Assembly (NCBI RefSeq): GCF_017991995.1
Contig: NZ_JAGOPN010000001.1
Coordinates: forward strand, 186,001-250,000
Reading direction: 5' to 3'
Source of the DNA: Pseudacidovorax sp.
GTDB taxonomy: Bacteria > Pseudomonadota > Gammaproteobacteria > Burkholderiales > Burkholderiaceae_C
DNA length: 64,000 nucleotides
Within the stretch, counting starts at the first letter, position 1. Each line of letters begins with the position of its first letter. The translations under genes were made by a program, and so were the position numbers. The notes under the pieces are model-generated. The model made no database searches. It was not told where the DNA came from and worked only from the letters and a program-made list of their open reading frames with translations. Positions 15,967 to 25,259 of the stretch are shown here, piece by piece.

Positions 15967-17529
15967 ATGACTGAGCAGACTGGCGCCCAGGCCCTGTGGG
16001 CGGCGCTCTCCGGCGAAGGGGTGGACACCTGCTTCGCCAACCCCGGCACGACGGAGCTGGACCTGGTGCGCGCCCTGGAGGGCCAGGACGCGATCCGCTG
16101 CGTGATCGGTCTGCAGGAGAACGTCTGCACCGGCGCGGCCGACGGCTATGGGCGCATGACGGGGCGGCCGGCCGCCACGCTGCTGCACCTGGGGCCCGGC
16201 TTCGCCAACGGCATCGCCAATCTGCACAACGCGCGGCGCGCCCGCACGCCCATCGTCAACCTCATCGGCGACCACACCAGCTGGCACCTGCCCTTCGATG
16301 CGCCGCTCACCTCGGACATCGAATCGCTGGCGCGGCCGGTGTCGGGCTGGGTGCATCGCATTGGCAGCACGGCCGATGCGCCGCGGGCGGCGGCGCAGGC
16401 GGTGCACCAGTCGCTGGCCGGGGGCGGGCAGGGCGCCACGCTGATCTTTCCGGCGGACTACCAGGCCGAGGCGCTACCGGGTGCGCCTGTGGCGCCCGCG
16501 GCAGTCGCGCTGCCTGCCGCGGCCGACGCGCCTGCGCTCGATCTGGCGGCCTGCGCACAGCGCCTGCGTTCGGCGCGCCGCGTCGTCATCCTGCTGGGCG
16601 GTGGCGGCGAACGCGGCGGCCTGGGCGTGCGCGCCCAGCGGGCGGCCGCGCGCCTGTGTGCGGCGCTGGGCGCCACCGCGTATGCCGAGACCTTCCCGGC
16701 CCGTGCGGAGCGCGGCCAGGGCCTGCCGGCCTTCGACCGGCTGCCCTACTTTCCCGAGCCGGCGCGCGCGGTGCTCGATCCCGCCGACCTCGTGCTGCTG
16801 GCCGGCGCGCTGCCGCCGGTCACCTACTTCGGCTACACCGGCCATCCCAGCCTGATGGTGGAGGCCGAGCGGCTGCTCGCCCTGGGCGAGCCGGGGCATC
16901 CGGTGGCCGAGGCGCTGGAGCAGCTGGCCGACGCGCTCGATGCGCCGGCCTTCGAAGCGCCCGTGCATCCGCTGCCCGCCGCACCCGCCGGCCCGCTCAC
17001 GCCCGCCGCCATCGGTGCCGTGCTCACGCGCGCCCTGCCCGAGGGGGCCATCGTGTCGGTCGAAGGCGGCACCTGCGGCTATCCCTTCTATGCCGCCTCG
17101 GCCGCGGCGCCGCTGCACACGGCGCTGACCAACACCGGTGGCGCCATCGGCCAGGGCCTGCCCGTGGCCGTGGGCGCGGCCATCGCCTGTCCGGGCCGCC
17201 AGGTGGTGGGCCTGCTGTCGGACGGCAGCACGCAGTACACGATCCAGGCGCTGTGGACCATGGCGCACGAGCAGCTCGATGTGGTGGTGCTCATCGCCGC
17301 CAACCACCAGTACGCCATCCTGCGCAATGAACTGCGCCGCGGCGGCGCGGCCCTGGGCAAGCGGGCCGAGGCGCTGACGGCGCTCGACTCGCCGCGCATC
17401 GACTGGGTGGGGCTGGCCCAGTCCTACGGCGTGCCCGCCACACGCGCCGCCACCGCCGAAGAACTCGCGGCCCAGCTGCAGGACGCCTTCGGGCGCCGCG
17501 GCCCGGCGCTCATCGAAATGGCCCTCTGA
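15967..17529 (+). CDS. ThDP-dependent decarboxylase/acetolactate-synthase-like enzyme
   Basis: A 520-residue enzyme with the three-domain ThDP fold. The N-terminal PYR domain has CFANPGTTELDLV, the catalytic Glu in GLQENVCTGAADGYGR, and LLHLGPGFANGIANLHNA, whose His corresponds in position to His70 of benzoylformate decarboxylase. The C-terminal PP domain holds the Mg/ThDP motif near LLSDGSTQYTIQALW, with Asn in IAANHQYAIL. It resembles the unvalidated 'acetolactate synthase large subunit' group. With an aldehyde dehydrogenase in the same operon, decarboxylation of an aromatic 2-oxo acid to an aldehyde is a sensible guess. No regulatory subunit is nearby. Confidence 0.85.
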   Translation: MTEQTGAQALWAALSGEGVDTCFANPGTTELDLVRALEGQDAIRCVIGLQENVCTGAADGYGRMTGRPAATLLHLGPGFANGIANLHNARRARTPIVNLIGDHTSWHLPFDAPLTSDIESLARPVSGWVHRIGSTADAPRAAAQAVHQSLAGGGQGATLIFPADYQAEALPGAPVAPAAVALPAAADAPALDLAACAQRLRSARRVVILLGGGGERGGLGVRAQRAAARLCAALGATAYAETFPARAERGQGLPAFDRLPYFPEPARAVLDPADLVLLAGALPPVTYFGYTGHPSLMVEAERLLALGEPGHPVAEALEQLADALDAPAFEAPVHPLPAAPAGPLTPAAIGAVLTRALPEGAIVSVEGGTCGYPFYAASAAAPLHTALTNTGGAIGQGLPVAVGAAIACPGRQVVGLLSDGSTQYTIQALWTMAHEQLDVVVLIAANHQYAILRNELRRGGAALGKRAEALTALDSPRIDWVGLAQSYGVPATRAATAEELAAQLQDAFGRRGPALIEMAL

Positions 17530-17571
17530 CGTCCTGCGACGGGCCGCAACGCATCCAAGGAGCAATCGAAC

Positions 17572-18366
17572 ATGGACCTCAGACTCAAGGGCAAGGTGGC
17601 CGTCGTGACCGGCGGCAGCCTGGGCATCGGCCGCGCGGTGGCCGAGGCCTTCGCGGCCGAAGGCGTGCGCGTGGCCATCGTGGCCCGCAGCCAGGGCGCG
17701 CTGGAACAGGCCGCGCGCGAGATCACCGAAAAGACCGGCACCGAAGTGCTGGCCGCCCCCGCCGACGTGAGCGACACGGCGCAGGTGCAGGCGGCCGTCG
17801 ACAAGGTGGCGGCGCACTTCGGCCGCATCGACATCCTCGTCAACGGCGCGGCCCATCCGGGCGGCCTGGTGCGCAGCGAGATCGAGAACGCCGACCCCGA
17901 AGGCCTGCTGCAGGACATCGACATCAAGGTGGTGGGCTACATGCGCTTTGCCAAGGCCTGTGCGGCGCACATGCGCAAGGGCGGCTGGGGCCGCATCGTC
18001 AACATCGGCGGGCTCACCGGTCGCGGCAGCAAGCAGCTGTCGGGCATGCGCAATGTGGCCGTGGCGCACATGACCAAGACGCTGTCCGACCAGCTCGGCC
18101 CCTCGGGCATCACCGTCAACGTGATCCATCCCGGCGTGGTGGAGACGCCGCACATCCACGAGCTTTATGCCAAGGAGGCCAAGCTGCAAGGCCTGACGCC
18201 CGCGCAGGTGGAGGCCAACTACGCCAAGGCCACGCCGATCCGCCGCGTGCTTCAGGTGGACGAGATCGCCGACGTGGTGCTCTTCCTCTCGTCCGACCGG
18301 GCGGCGGCCATCACCGGCGAATCCATCGCGGTCGATGGCGGCATCACCCGCGGCATCTTCCTCTGA
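17572..18366 (+). CDS. SDR-family protein lacking the catalytic Ser-Tyr-Lys triad
   Basis: A 264-residue Rossmann protein. The coenzyme site looks intact: TGGSLGIGRAVAEAF near residue 13, PADVSD near residue 64, NGAAH near residue 90 (normally NNAG), and ITVNVIHPG near residue 182. In the active site, the normal S...YxxxK is absent: the segment reads NIGGLTGRGSKQLSGMRNVAVAHMTK (residues about 145-170). Aligned on the flanking GRIVNI and AVAHMTKTL, Ser is replaced by Gly, Tyr by Ser and Lys by Asn. It may therefore be a non-redox or altered enzyme. Start after an AAGGAGC ribosome site; 29 bases before the next gene. Confidence 0.85.
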   Translation: MDLRLKGKVAVVTGGSLGIGRAVAEAFAAEGVRVAIVARSQGALEQAAREITEKTGTEVLAAPADVSDTAQVQAAVDKVAAHFGRIDILVNGAAHPGGLVRSEIENADPEGLLQDIDIKVVGYMRFAKACAAHMRKGGWGRIVNIGGLTGRGSKQLSGMRNVAVAHMTKTLSDQLGPSGITVNVIHPGVVETPHIHELYAKEAKLQGLTPAQVEANYAKATPIRRVLQVDEIADVVLFLSSDRAAAITGESIAVDGGITRGIFL

Positions 18367-18395
18367 GACACGCAACCATCCAAGGAGCGAGCGAC

Positions 18396-19433
18396 ATGAA
18401 CGGAACCATTCTGGTGGGCACGGCGGGGCAGGGCATCCTGCGCAGTGTGGACGACGGCGCGACCTGGCACCGCCTGGGCCTGAAGGAGGCCATCGAGTTC
18501 GACGGCACGGTGCGGGCACTGGCGGTGGACCCCGCCGACCCCAGCCGGGTGCTGGCAGGTGCGGACGTGGGCATCTGCCTGTCCACGGACGGCGGCGCCC
18601 ACTTCCAGCGCATGACCTCGCCCGCGGACGGCCAGACGGTCTGGGCGCTGGCATTCAGCCCCACGGACCCCCGCTTGGTGCTGGCCGGCACCGGCGCGCC
18701 CTCGCGGGCCTGCATGTTCCGCTCGCGCGACGGCGGCCTGAGCTGGGAGCAGCTGAACGTGGAGCTGCCCGAGTTCTGCGCCGGCGTGCACCGCCCGCGC
18801 ATCCTGACCATCGCCTTCCATCCACAGAAGGCCGGCGAGGCCTGGTTCGGCGTGGAGGAGGGCGGAGCCTGGCGCACCCGCGACGCCGGCGACAGCTGGG
18901 AGCGCATCGACACGCCCGGCCGCGGCATCAACAACTCCGATATCCATGCCATCGCGGTGCTGCCGGCCACGGCCGACGCACCGGCCAAGCACATCGTCGT
19001 CACCGTCAATTCGGTGTGCGAGAGCACGGACGATGCCGAGAGCTTCCGCTGCCACCCGTCGAAGGACCGTTTCGACGGCCTCTACTACACGCGCACGGTA
19101 CAGCCGCTGGACGCCGAAGGCAGGCAACTGCTGCTGGCGATCGGAGACGGCACGCCGGGCTCGCGCACGCGCATCTACCGCTCGGAGGACCGCGGCCAGA
19201 CCTGGGCGCAGACCCTGCTGAACACGGCGCCCAACTCCACCGTCTGGGCCTTCGGCACGCATGCCAGCGACCGCGGCCTGCTCTTCGCCGGCACCAAGTA
19301 CGGTCATTTGCTGCGCTCCACCAACGGTGGGCGCACCTGGTTCAAGGAATGGCGCGACTTCAGCGAGATCACCTCGGTGGCCTGGACGCCCTTCGTGGCA
19401 CCCGTGCACGCCCATCCGCAGTCCATCAACTGA
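18396..19433 (+). CDS. Cytoplasmic Asp-box (BNR-like) beta-propeller protein
   Basis: A 345-residue protein with seven Asp-box-like turns: SVDDGATW, STDGGAHF, SRDGGLSW, TRDAGDSW, STDDAESF, SEDRGQTW and STNGGRTW. Their spacing implies a seven-bladed propeller of the sialidase/Ycf48/photosystem-assembly type. There is no signal peptide, so it should be cytoplasmic, unlike most sialidases. The Arg triad of true sialidases is not evident. Inside this operon it could be a lactonase, hydratase or scaffold; I cannot tell which. An AAGGAGC ribosome site precedes the ATG. Confidence 0.82.
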   Translation: MNGTILVGTAGQGILRSVDDGATWHRLGLKEAIEFDGTVRALAVDPADPSRVLAGADVGICLSTDGGAHFQRMTSPADGQTVWALAFSPTDPRLVLAGTGAPSRACMFRSRDGGLSWEQLNVELPEFCAGVHRPRILTIAFHPQKAGEAWFGVEEGGAWRTRDAGDSWERIDTPGRGINNSDIHAIAVLPATADAPAKHIVVTVNSVCESTDDAESFRCHPSKDRFDGLYYTRTVQPLDAEGRQLLLAIGDGTPGSRTRIYRSEDRGQTWAQTLLNTAPNSTVWAFGTHASDRGLLFAGTKYGHLLRSTNGGRTWFKEWRDFSEITSVAWTPFVAPVHAHPQSIN

Positions 19434-19449
19434 TCCGCAAAGGTTTGCC

Positions 19450-19941
19450 ATGAACACCCTCGCTCCCGCAGCTGCCGCCGAGCCCGTTCGCCCCCGCATC
19501 CGCCGCACCCATCTGGCGTTGTTCGTGAAGGACCCCTTCGCTTCGGCGCCCTGGTACGAGGAGGTGCTGGGCATGCAGGTCACGGCGCGCGGCGCGCGCT
19601 GGGTGTTCCTCTCCTTCGGCCAGAAGCACCACGACATCGCGCTGATCCAGGTCGACGAACCCGAGGCGGCCAGCCGGGGCAGCGTGAACATGCAGCACTA
19701 CGGCCTGGAGATCGAGGGCGGCCTGGACGACCTGCGCCGCCTCTACGGCATGCTGCTGCGCAAGAACGTGGAGGTGGTCAAGACCACCGACCACAAGGTG
19801 GGCTACGGCCTCTACTTCCACGACCCGGACGGCCATCGCTTCGAGTTCTTCCTGGAGACGGTCCACGACGACGAGGAAGGCCGCCGGCTGCTGGGCGAGT
19901 ACAACGCGCCCAGCGATTCCTTCGACCTGCAGCCGCTGTGA
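19450..19941 (+). CDS. VOC-family protein, possible extradiol-type dioxygenase or isomerase
   Basis: A 163-residue protein with the vicinal-oxygen-chelate fold of two beta-alpha-beta-beta-beta modules. Likely metal ligands are His in RRTHLALFV (near residue 22), His in QHYGLEI (near residue 84) and Glu in HRFEFFLE (near residue 138). That 2-His-1-carboxylate set is used by extradiol dioxygenases and some lyases. HDPDGHRFEFF is a classic VOC ending. The neighbouring flavin hydroxylase and alpha/beta hydrolase make ring cleavage plausible, but the chain is shorter than most two-domain ring-cleavage enzymes. Sixteen bases separate it from the propeller gene. Confidence 0.83.
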   Translation: MNTLAPAAAAEPVRPRIRRTHLALFVKDPFASAPWYEEVLGMQVTARGARWVFLSFGQKHHDIALIQVDEPEAASRGSVNMQHYGLEIEGGLDDLRRLYGMLLRKNVEVVKTTDHKVGYGLYFHDPDGHRFEFFLETVHDDEEGRRLLGEYNAPSDSFDLQPL

Positions 19942-19982
19942 GCCGCAGGCCGCGAACCTTCACTGATCCATCGACACGCACC

Positions 19983-20585
19983 ATGAGCAACCCCGACCTC
20001 AGCGCCTTCCACATTCGCAAGTGGTACCTCCAGATCGAGGACACCCTGGCCGGCGAGACCGGCGCCCCCGCCGACGGCGAGCCGCTGCGCAAGATCGTCA
20101 TCGCCGCCTGCCTGCGCAACCCCTTCGCGGGCCGCTATGTGCAGGACCTGTCCGAATGGATCGGCCCATCGCCCGAACTCGGCAAGGAGTTCGGGCGACG
20201 CATCCGCGAGGCCGCCGCCGGCCAGCGCATCGAGAGCTACGGCAAGGCCTGCCTCGTCGGCATCGATGGCGAGTACGAGCACGGCAATGCGCTGCTGACC
20301 AACCCCGCGGCCAACCCGGTGCGCGAAGGCGTGGGCGGCGGCAAGTCCTGGGTGCCGTCCACCGGCAAGCGCGGCGGTCCGGGGACGATCATCGACATCC
20401 CGCTCGCGCACAAGGACGCGCTGTACGTGCGCTCGCACTACGACACCGTCTCCACCATGTTCGGCGACGGCCCCAACCGCGACGAGGTGGTGCTGATCTG
20501 GGCCTTTGCCACCCGCGGCCGGCTCAATGCCCGCCTGGGCGGCCTGAAGGCCTCGGAGGTCAAGGGCGAGGACGGCCTGGTCTGA
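19983..20585 (+). CDS. DUF1185 / 'amino acid synthesis' family protein
   Basis: A 200-residue protein recognised by IRKWYLQIEDTLAGETG, AACLRNPFAGRYVQDLS, SYGKACLVGIDGEYEHG and the ending VWAFATRGRLNARLGGL-like (here IWAFATRGRLNARLG). The family (Pfam 'amino acid synthesis protein', formerly DUF1185) has structures but no established reaction. It is often next to Bug proteins and catabolic genes in Burkholderiales, as here. The Met at 19983 is preferred to an earlier in-frame Met because homologs begin close to it. It sits 20 bases before the hydrolase gene. Confidence 0.82.
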   Translation: MSNPDLSAFHIRKWYLQIEDTLAGETGAPADGEPLRKIVIAACLRNPFAGRYVQDLSEWIGPSPELGKEFGRRIREAAAGQRIESYGKACLVGIDGEYEHGNALLTNPAANPVREGVGGGKSWVPSTGKRGGPGTIIDIPLAHKDALYVRSHYDTVSTMFGDGPNRDEVVLIWAFATRGRLNARLGGLKASEVKGEDGLV

Positions 20586-20605
20586 GCGCGGCGGGAGAGC
20601 CATCG

Positions 20606-21478
20606 ATGCAACGCCGCGACCACCGCCTGAGCCTGAACGGCCTGGGCTTCCATGTCACCGAATGGGGCGAGCCCGATGCCTGGCCGGTGCTGATGCTGCA
20701 CGGCATCCGTGGCTATGCCGAGACCTTCGCCGGCGTGGCCGCCGCGCTGCAGCCGGGCGTTCGCGTCATCGCCTTCGACCAGCGCGGCCGCGGCGAGACC
20801 GACTGGGACCCGAAGCACGACTACTACACCGATGCCTACGTGGCCGATGTCGAGGCGCTGGTGGCGCAACTGGGCCTGCAGCGCTTCGACCTGCTGGGCC
20901 ATTCCATGGGCGGCATCAATGCGATCGTCTATGCAGCGCGGCACCCGCAGCGGCTGCGCCGCCTGGTCATCGAGGACGCCGGCCCCGGCGCCTTCGAGGC
21001 CAGCGATGGCGCCACCCGCATCCGCAAGGAACTGGCGACCACGCCCACCACCTTCGCAAACTGGGACGAGGCCGCGGGCTTCATGCGCGCACTGCGCCCC
21101 ACCGTGACCGAAGAGGCGCGCCAGCAGCGGCTGCGGAACATGCTCAAGCCGCTGGCGGGCGGCGGCTTCACCTGGCGCTACGACCACGCCGGCATCGTCG
21201 CCACGCGGCTGAACCCCGACCCGGCCCGCAAGGTGGATCTGGCCATGCATGTGGAGCAGCTGCGCTGCGAGACGCTGGTGGTGCGCGGCGGCCGATCCGA
21301 CTATCTGCAGCCGGCCATGGTCGCGCACATGCAGGCGCTCAATCCGCGCATCGCCGCCGTCGAGATTCCCGACGCCGGCCACTACATCCACGACGACCAG
21401 CCGGCGCTGTTCGCCGAGGCCGTCACTGCCTTCCTGAAGCGGCCCGACGGCGCCGCCAGCGATCCGATCCGACCATGA
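20606..21478 (+). CDS. Alpha/beta hydrolase
   Basis: A 290-residue cytoplasmic hydrolase. Oxyanion-hole motif LHGIRG lies near residue 32, the nucleophile elbow GHSMGG near residue 99, a candidate acid Asp in RGGRSDYLQP near residue 232, and the catalytic His in DAGHYIHDDQP near residue 259. The cap is short. The overall form suits a meta-cleavage-product hydrolase or an ester/lactone hydrolase. In this operon it may act after the VOC or hydroxylase step. The stop overlaps the next start (ATGA). Confidence 0.86.
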   Translation: MQRRDHRLSLNGLGFHVTEWGEPDAWPVLMLHGIRGYAETFAGVAAALQPGVRVIAFDQRGRGETDWDPKHDYYTDAYVADVEALVAQLGLQRFDLLGHSMGGINAIVYAARHPQRLRRLVIEDAGPGAFEASDGATRIRKELATTPTTFANWDEAAGFMRALRPTVTEEARQQRLRNMLKPLAGGGFTWRYDHAGIVATRLNPDPARKVDLAMHVEQLRCETLVVRGGRSDYLQPAMVAHMQALNPRIAAVEIPDAGHYIHDDQPALFAEAVTAFLKRPDGAASDPIRP

Positions 21479-21771
21479 TCCACGAACTGCGAACCTACAC
21501 CCTGGTGCCCGGCGGCGTGCGCGACTACCTGCGCATCTACAACGAGACCGGCCGCGAGCTGCAGACCCGCACCCTCGGCCGCCTGGTCGCACTGATGACG
21601 CCCGAGAGCGGCGATGTGAACCAGCTGGTCTTCCACTGGGCCTTCGACAGCCTGGACGAGCGCAGCCGCCGCCGTGCAACGCTGATGGCCGACCCGGCCT
21701 TTGCCGAATTCCGCAAGCAGGTGCGCCACCTGCTCGTGCGGCAGGAAAGCCGGCTGCTGTCTGCGGCCTGA
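21475..21771 (+). CDS. NIPSNAP-family small protein
   Basis: A 98-residue ferredoxin-like protein that starts MIHELRTYTLVPGGVRDYL, the hallmark of NIPSNAP proteins, and contains LVFHWAFDSLDERSRRRATL near residue 50. These proteins often dimerise and accompany catabolic enzymes; a catalytic role is not proven. The ATG overlaps the hydrolase stop, so the two are coupled. Confidence 0.85.
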   Translation: MIHELRTYTLVPGGVRDYLRIYNETGRELQTRTLGRLVALMTPESGDVNQLVFHWAFDSLDERSRRRATLMADPAFAEFRKQVRHLLVRQESRLLSAA

Positions 21772-21802
21772 GGCCAACCGTTCCCGATCCAGGAGTCCCC
21801 CC

Positions 21803-23512
21803 ATGAGCTCGCCCGTGGAAGAAGAAGTCCCCGTCCTCATCATCGGTGCCGGCCCGGTCGGCGTGACGCTGGCCAACCTGCTGGGTACCTACGGGGTGCG
21901 GACGCTGGTGGCCGAACGCAGCCCCGCGGTGCTGGACTTCCCGCGTGCCGTGGGCCTGGACGACGAAGCCCTGCGCACTTTCCAGGCCACCGGCCTGGCC
22001 GACGAGATGCTGCGGGACATGATCCAGAACGTGCCGATGCGCATGTACACGGCGCGCAAGCAGTGCTTCGCCGAGATCCTGCCCAGCACGCGCGAATTCG
22101 GCTGGTTCCGGCGCAACCTGTTCTCGCAGCCGCTGGGCGAGAAGACGCTGCGGCGCGGGCTGGCGCGCTTTGCCGACGTGCAGCTGCGGCTGGGCCTGGA
22201 GCTGGTCGCGCTGGCGCAGGACGAGGACGGCGTCACCGCCACCCTGCGCGACGAAGCCGGGGCCGAGCAGCAGGTGCGCGCCGCCTACGTGGTGGCCTGC
22301 GACGGCGGCCGCAGCACCGTGCGAGAGATGCTCAAACTGCCCTACGAGGGCCGCACCCATCCGGCCAAGTGGGTGGTGATCGAATGCGACCAGGACCCGC
22401 TGGACGCGCCCTACACCGCGCTGCACTGCGAGCCCGAACGTCCCTATGTCTGCCTGCGCCTGCCCTACGGCCTGCGCCGCTGGGAGTTCATGCTCTTCCC
22501 CGGCGAGGACGGCGAACAGATGCTCGCGCCAGACAAGGTGCGCGAACTGCTGGGCCGCCATGTGGCCGATCCGGCCGCGCTCAACGTGATCCGCGCCCGG
22601 GTCTACACCCACAACTCGCGCGTGGCGGCCCGTTTCGTGAGCGGGCGCATCTGCCTGGCCGGCGACGCTGCGCACATCACGCCGCCGTGGATCGGCCAGG
22701 GCCTCAACGCGGGCCTGCGCGATGCCTTCAACCTGGGCTGGAAGCTGGCCTGGATCCTCCAGGGCCGGCTGCGGCCCGAACTTCTGGCCAGCTACCACGA
22801 CGAGCGCCATGCCCATGCCAAGGCCATGATCGACCTGGCCGACACCTTCGGTGCCGTGCTCTCGCAGCGCAATGCCTTGCTGGCCTGGGTGCGCGACCGC
22901 TTCTTCATGGCCATCCGTGGCATTCCCGCGGTGCGCGACTACGTGCTGCAGATGAAGTTCAAGCCCATGCCGCGCTTCGTGCGCGGCGTGGTGCGCAACA
23001 GCGGCGTTGCGGCGCGCGATGCGCTGGTGGGGCGCATGTTCATCCAGCCCAACGTGGAGCGCCGCCGCGGTGGCGCCGAGAAGCTGGACGACGTGGTCGG
23101 CGCGCGCTTCGCGCTCATCAGCTGGCGCTGCGATGCGCTGGCCGATGCGCCGCCTTCGCTGCGTGAGCAGCTGGCGCGCCTGGGTTGCGACCACTACCTG
23201 GCGGTGCGCTCGCGCAGCGCCGGCAACGAAGCGGGCTCCCCCATGCCGCTGCAGCCCTCGGGCACCGTGATCGAGGACCTGGAGAACGGCCTGCACCTGT
23301 GGTTCCAGGGCAAGGACGTGGACTGGGTGCTGATCCGGCCCGACCGGTTCATCGCGGCCGTCGGTCGCCGCGACGACGCGGCGGCGGAACTGGGCGCCTT
23401 CTGCGACACGGTGCTTGCGCCGATCGACGCGGCGCGTGCCGCGCAGGTGATGGCGCCCGCAGGGAGGGCGGCCGAGCCTGCCCCTGCCCAGACCGACGCG
23501 ATCGCCGCCTGA
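21803..23512 (+). CDS. MhpA-like FAD-dependent aromatic hydroxylase
   Basis: A 569-residue single-component flavin monooxygenase. FAD-binding GxGxxG motif [15 protein letters not shown] is near residue 12, the DG motif [13 protein letters not shown] near residue 168, and the GD motif [19 protein letters not shown] near residue 285 (full signature given by key residues GD, P and G). The C-terminal thioredoxin-like domain is present. It most resembles 3-(3-hydroxyphenyl)propionate hydroxylase-type enzymes, which add a hydroxyl group to a phenolic ring using NAD(P)H and O2. The substrate here is unknown. The ATG follows AGGAG at 21791-21795. Confidence 0.9.
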   Translation: MSSPVEEEVPVLIIGAGPVGVTLANLLGTYGVRTLVAERSPAVLDFPRAVGLDDEALRTFQATGLADEMLRDMIQNVPMRMYTARKQCFAEILPSTREFGWFRRNLFSQPLGEKTLRRGLARFADVQLRLGLELVALAQDEDGVTATLRDEAGAEQQVRAAYVVACDGGRSTVREMLKLPYEGRTHPAKWVVIECDQDPLDAPYTALHCEPERPYVCLRLPYGLRRWEFMLFPGEDGEQMLAPDKVRELLGRHVADPAALNVIRARVYTHNSRVAARFVSGRICLAGDAAHITPPWIGQGLNAGLRDAFNLGWKLAWILQGRLRPELLASYHDERHAHAKAMIDLADTFGAVLSQRNALLAWVRDRFFMAIRGIPAVRDYVLQMKFKPMPRFVRGVVRNSGVAARDALVGRMFIQPNVERRRGGAEKLDDVVGARFALISWRCDALADAPPSLREQLARLGCDHYLAVRSRSAGNEAGSPMPLQPSGTVIEDLENGLHLWFQGKDVDWVLIRPDRFIAAVGRRDDAAAELGAFCDTVLAPIDAARAAQVMAPAGRAAEPAPAQTDAIAA

Positions 23513-23636
23513 CGACGTGCTCCCCTCTCCCGCGAGGGCAGAGGCCGTCATCCCCCGACCCCGCGCGGCCCCGCCGCCAGGCGTCGGCCTGCGCCGCGGA
23601 CCCTGCCGCCGCCTTCCGCCCGCTCGACCTAAGTCC

Positions 23637-25064
23637 ATGTACCCCGAACTCTCCCTCTACATCGCCGGCCGCTTCATCGGGGCCGAAGGCCGCCGCACGC
23701 AGGCCGTGCAGGACCCCGCCACGCTTCAGACGCTGGGGCAGCTGCCCTGGGCCGAGGCCGAAGATGTGGCGTCCGCGGTCGATGCCGCCCACGCCGCCTT
23801 CGGCCAGTGGCGCCGCGTGTCGCCCGTCGAGCGGTCGGACCTGCTGCGACGCGTCGCCGCGCTGGCGCGCGAGCGCGCCGCGGTCATCGGCCACGCCATG
23901 ACGCTGGACAACGGCAAGCCGCTGGCCGACGCGGTGGCCGAGGTGCTCAATGCCGCCGAGCATGTGGAGTGGCATGCGGAGGAGGGCCGGCGCATCTACG
24001 GCCGCGTGGTGCCGGCGCGCCAACCGGGCGTGCGCCAGCTGGTGGTGCGCGAGCCCGTCGGCGTGTGTGCCGCCTTCAGTCCCTGGAACTTCCCCTTCGG
24101 CCAGGCCATGAAGAAGGCCGCTGCCGCCATCGCCGCCGGCTGCCCCATCGTGCTCAAGGGGCCGGAGGAATCGCCCAGCGCCCTGGTGGCCATGGCGCAG
24201 CTCTTCCACGACGCAGGCCTGCCGGCAGGGGTCTTCAACCTGCTGTGGGGCGTGCCGGCGGACATCTCGCGCCAGCTGATCGAAGCGCCATCGGTGCGCG
24301 TCGTCTCCTTCACCGGCTCGGTGCCCGTGGGTCGGCAACTGGCGGCGCTGGCCGGGCAGCACATGAAGCGCATGACCATGGAGCTGGGCGGCCACGCGCC
24401 GGTGCTGGTCTTCGACGATGCCGACGTGGACGCCGCCGTCGCGCTGCTGGCGCGGCTGAAGACGCGCAATGCCGGCCAGGTCTGCGTCTCGCCGAGCCGC
24501 TTCTACGTGCAGTCGGGCATCCACGACCGCTTCGCCGCCGCCTTCGCCGAGGCGCTGGCTGCCGTGAAGGTGGGACATGGCCTGGAGTCCGGCGTGCAGA
24601 TGGGGCCGTTGATCCATGGACGGCGCTTCCAGGCGGTGCAGGCGCTGGTCGAAGACGCCCGCGCGGCCGGCGCCGAGCTGCTGACCGGCGGCGGCGGCCT
24701 GGGCGCGCAGGGCCACTTTCACGCGCCCACGCTGCTGGTGCAGGTGCCGCCCGGCGCGCGCGTGATGCACGAGGAGCCCTTCGGCCCCGTCGCCGCGATG
24801 GCGCGCTTCGACACCGTGGAAGAGGCCCTGCAGCAGGCCAATGCCTTGCCCTTTGGCCTGGCCAGCTATGTGTTCACCCGGTCGCTGCAGACCGCCACCT
24901 GCGTGGGCGACGGTCTGGAGGCCGGCATGGTCAACATCAACCATTCGGGCATGGCCCATCCCGAGCTGCCCTTCGGCGGCATCAAGGGCAGCGGCTTCGG
25001 CAGCGAAGGCGGCACCGAGTCCTTCGACCCCTTCCTGAGCACCAAGCTGATTACGCAGGCGTGA
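23637..25064 (+). CDS. NAD(P)-dependent aldehyde dehydrogenase
   Basis: A 475-residue ALDH. The catalytic Cys is in [14 protein letters not shown], the general-base Glu in [12 protein letters not shown], the coenzyme-binding Lys in [10 protein letters not shown], and the [11 protein letters not shown] turn precedes the Glu. The [12 protein letters not shown] motif is present. Length and motifs fit the succinate-semialdehyde/benzaldehyde-type group. It probably oxidises an aldehyde made by the ThDP enzyme or by hydrolytic cleavage, which is inference from the operon. A 124-base gap separates it from the hydroxylase, longer than other gaps in this operon. Confidence 0.9.
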   Translation: MYPELSLYIAGRFIGAEGRRTQAVQDPATLQTLGQLPWAEAEDVASAVDAAHAAFGQWRRVSPVERSDLLRRVAALARERAAVIGHAMTLDNGKPLADAVAEVLNAAEHVEWHAEEGRRIYGRVVPARQPGVRQLVVREPVGVCAAFSPWNFPFGQAMKKAAAAIAAGCPIVLKGPEESPSALVAMAQLFHDAGLPAGVFNLLWGVPADISRQLIEAPSVRVVSFTGSVPVGRQLAALAGQHMKRMTMELGGHAPVLVFDDADVDAAVALLARLKTRNAGQVCVSPSRFYVQSGIHDRFAAAFAEALAAVKVGHGLESGVQMGPLIHGRRFQAVQALVEDARAAGAELLTGGGGLGAQGHFHAPTLLVQVPPGARVMHEEPFGPVAAMARFDTVEEALQQANALPFGLASYVFTRSLQTATCVGDGLEAGMVNINHSGMAHPELPFGGIKGSGFGSEGGTESFDPFLSTKLITQA

Positions 25065-25259
25065 AGCGACCCCAGGCCGCCCACAGCCGCCTGCGAGAGG
25101 CCCGGCACGCAGGCCGCATTCCTCGCGTCGGGGTGCGGGCCGTCCCGCCGCGCAGGGCCGGGTGCGGCCCGGAGCGGCGAGGTGCGTGGCGGAGAATGCG
25201 GGCCTGCCGCGCCCCCGCGGCTTCCTCCCGCTTTGCCACGCCGACCGCGCTTCCTGACG

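Noticed and set aside
23513-23636. Possible extra small gene between the hydroxylase and aldehyde dehydrogenase genes
   Set aside because: The 124 bases show only Pro/Arg-rich translations and no ribosome site, so it is left as spacer.
20438-23638. Minus-strand open frame of 1,066 codons
   Set aside because: It lies opposite five well-recognised plus-strand genes; its translation is low-complexity (His, Arg, Gly, Gln rich) without any domain. It is a by-product of the high GC content.
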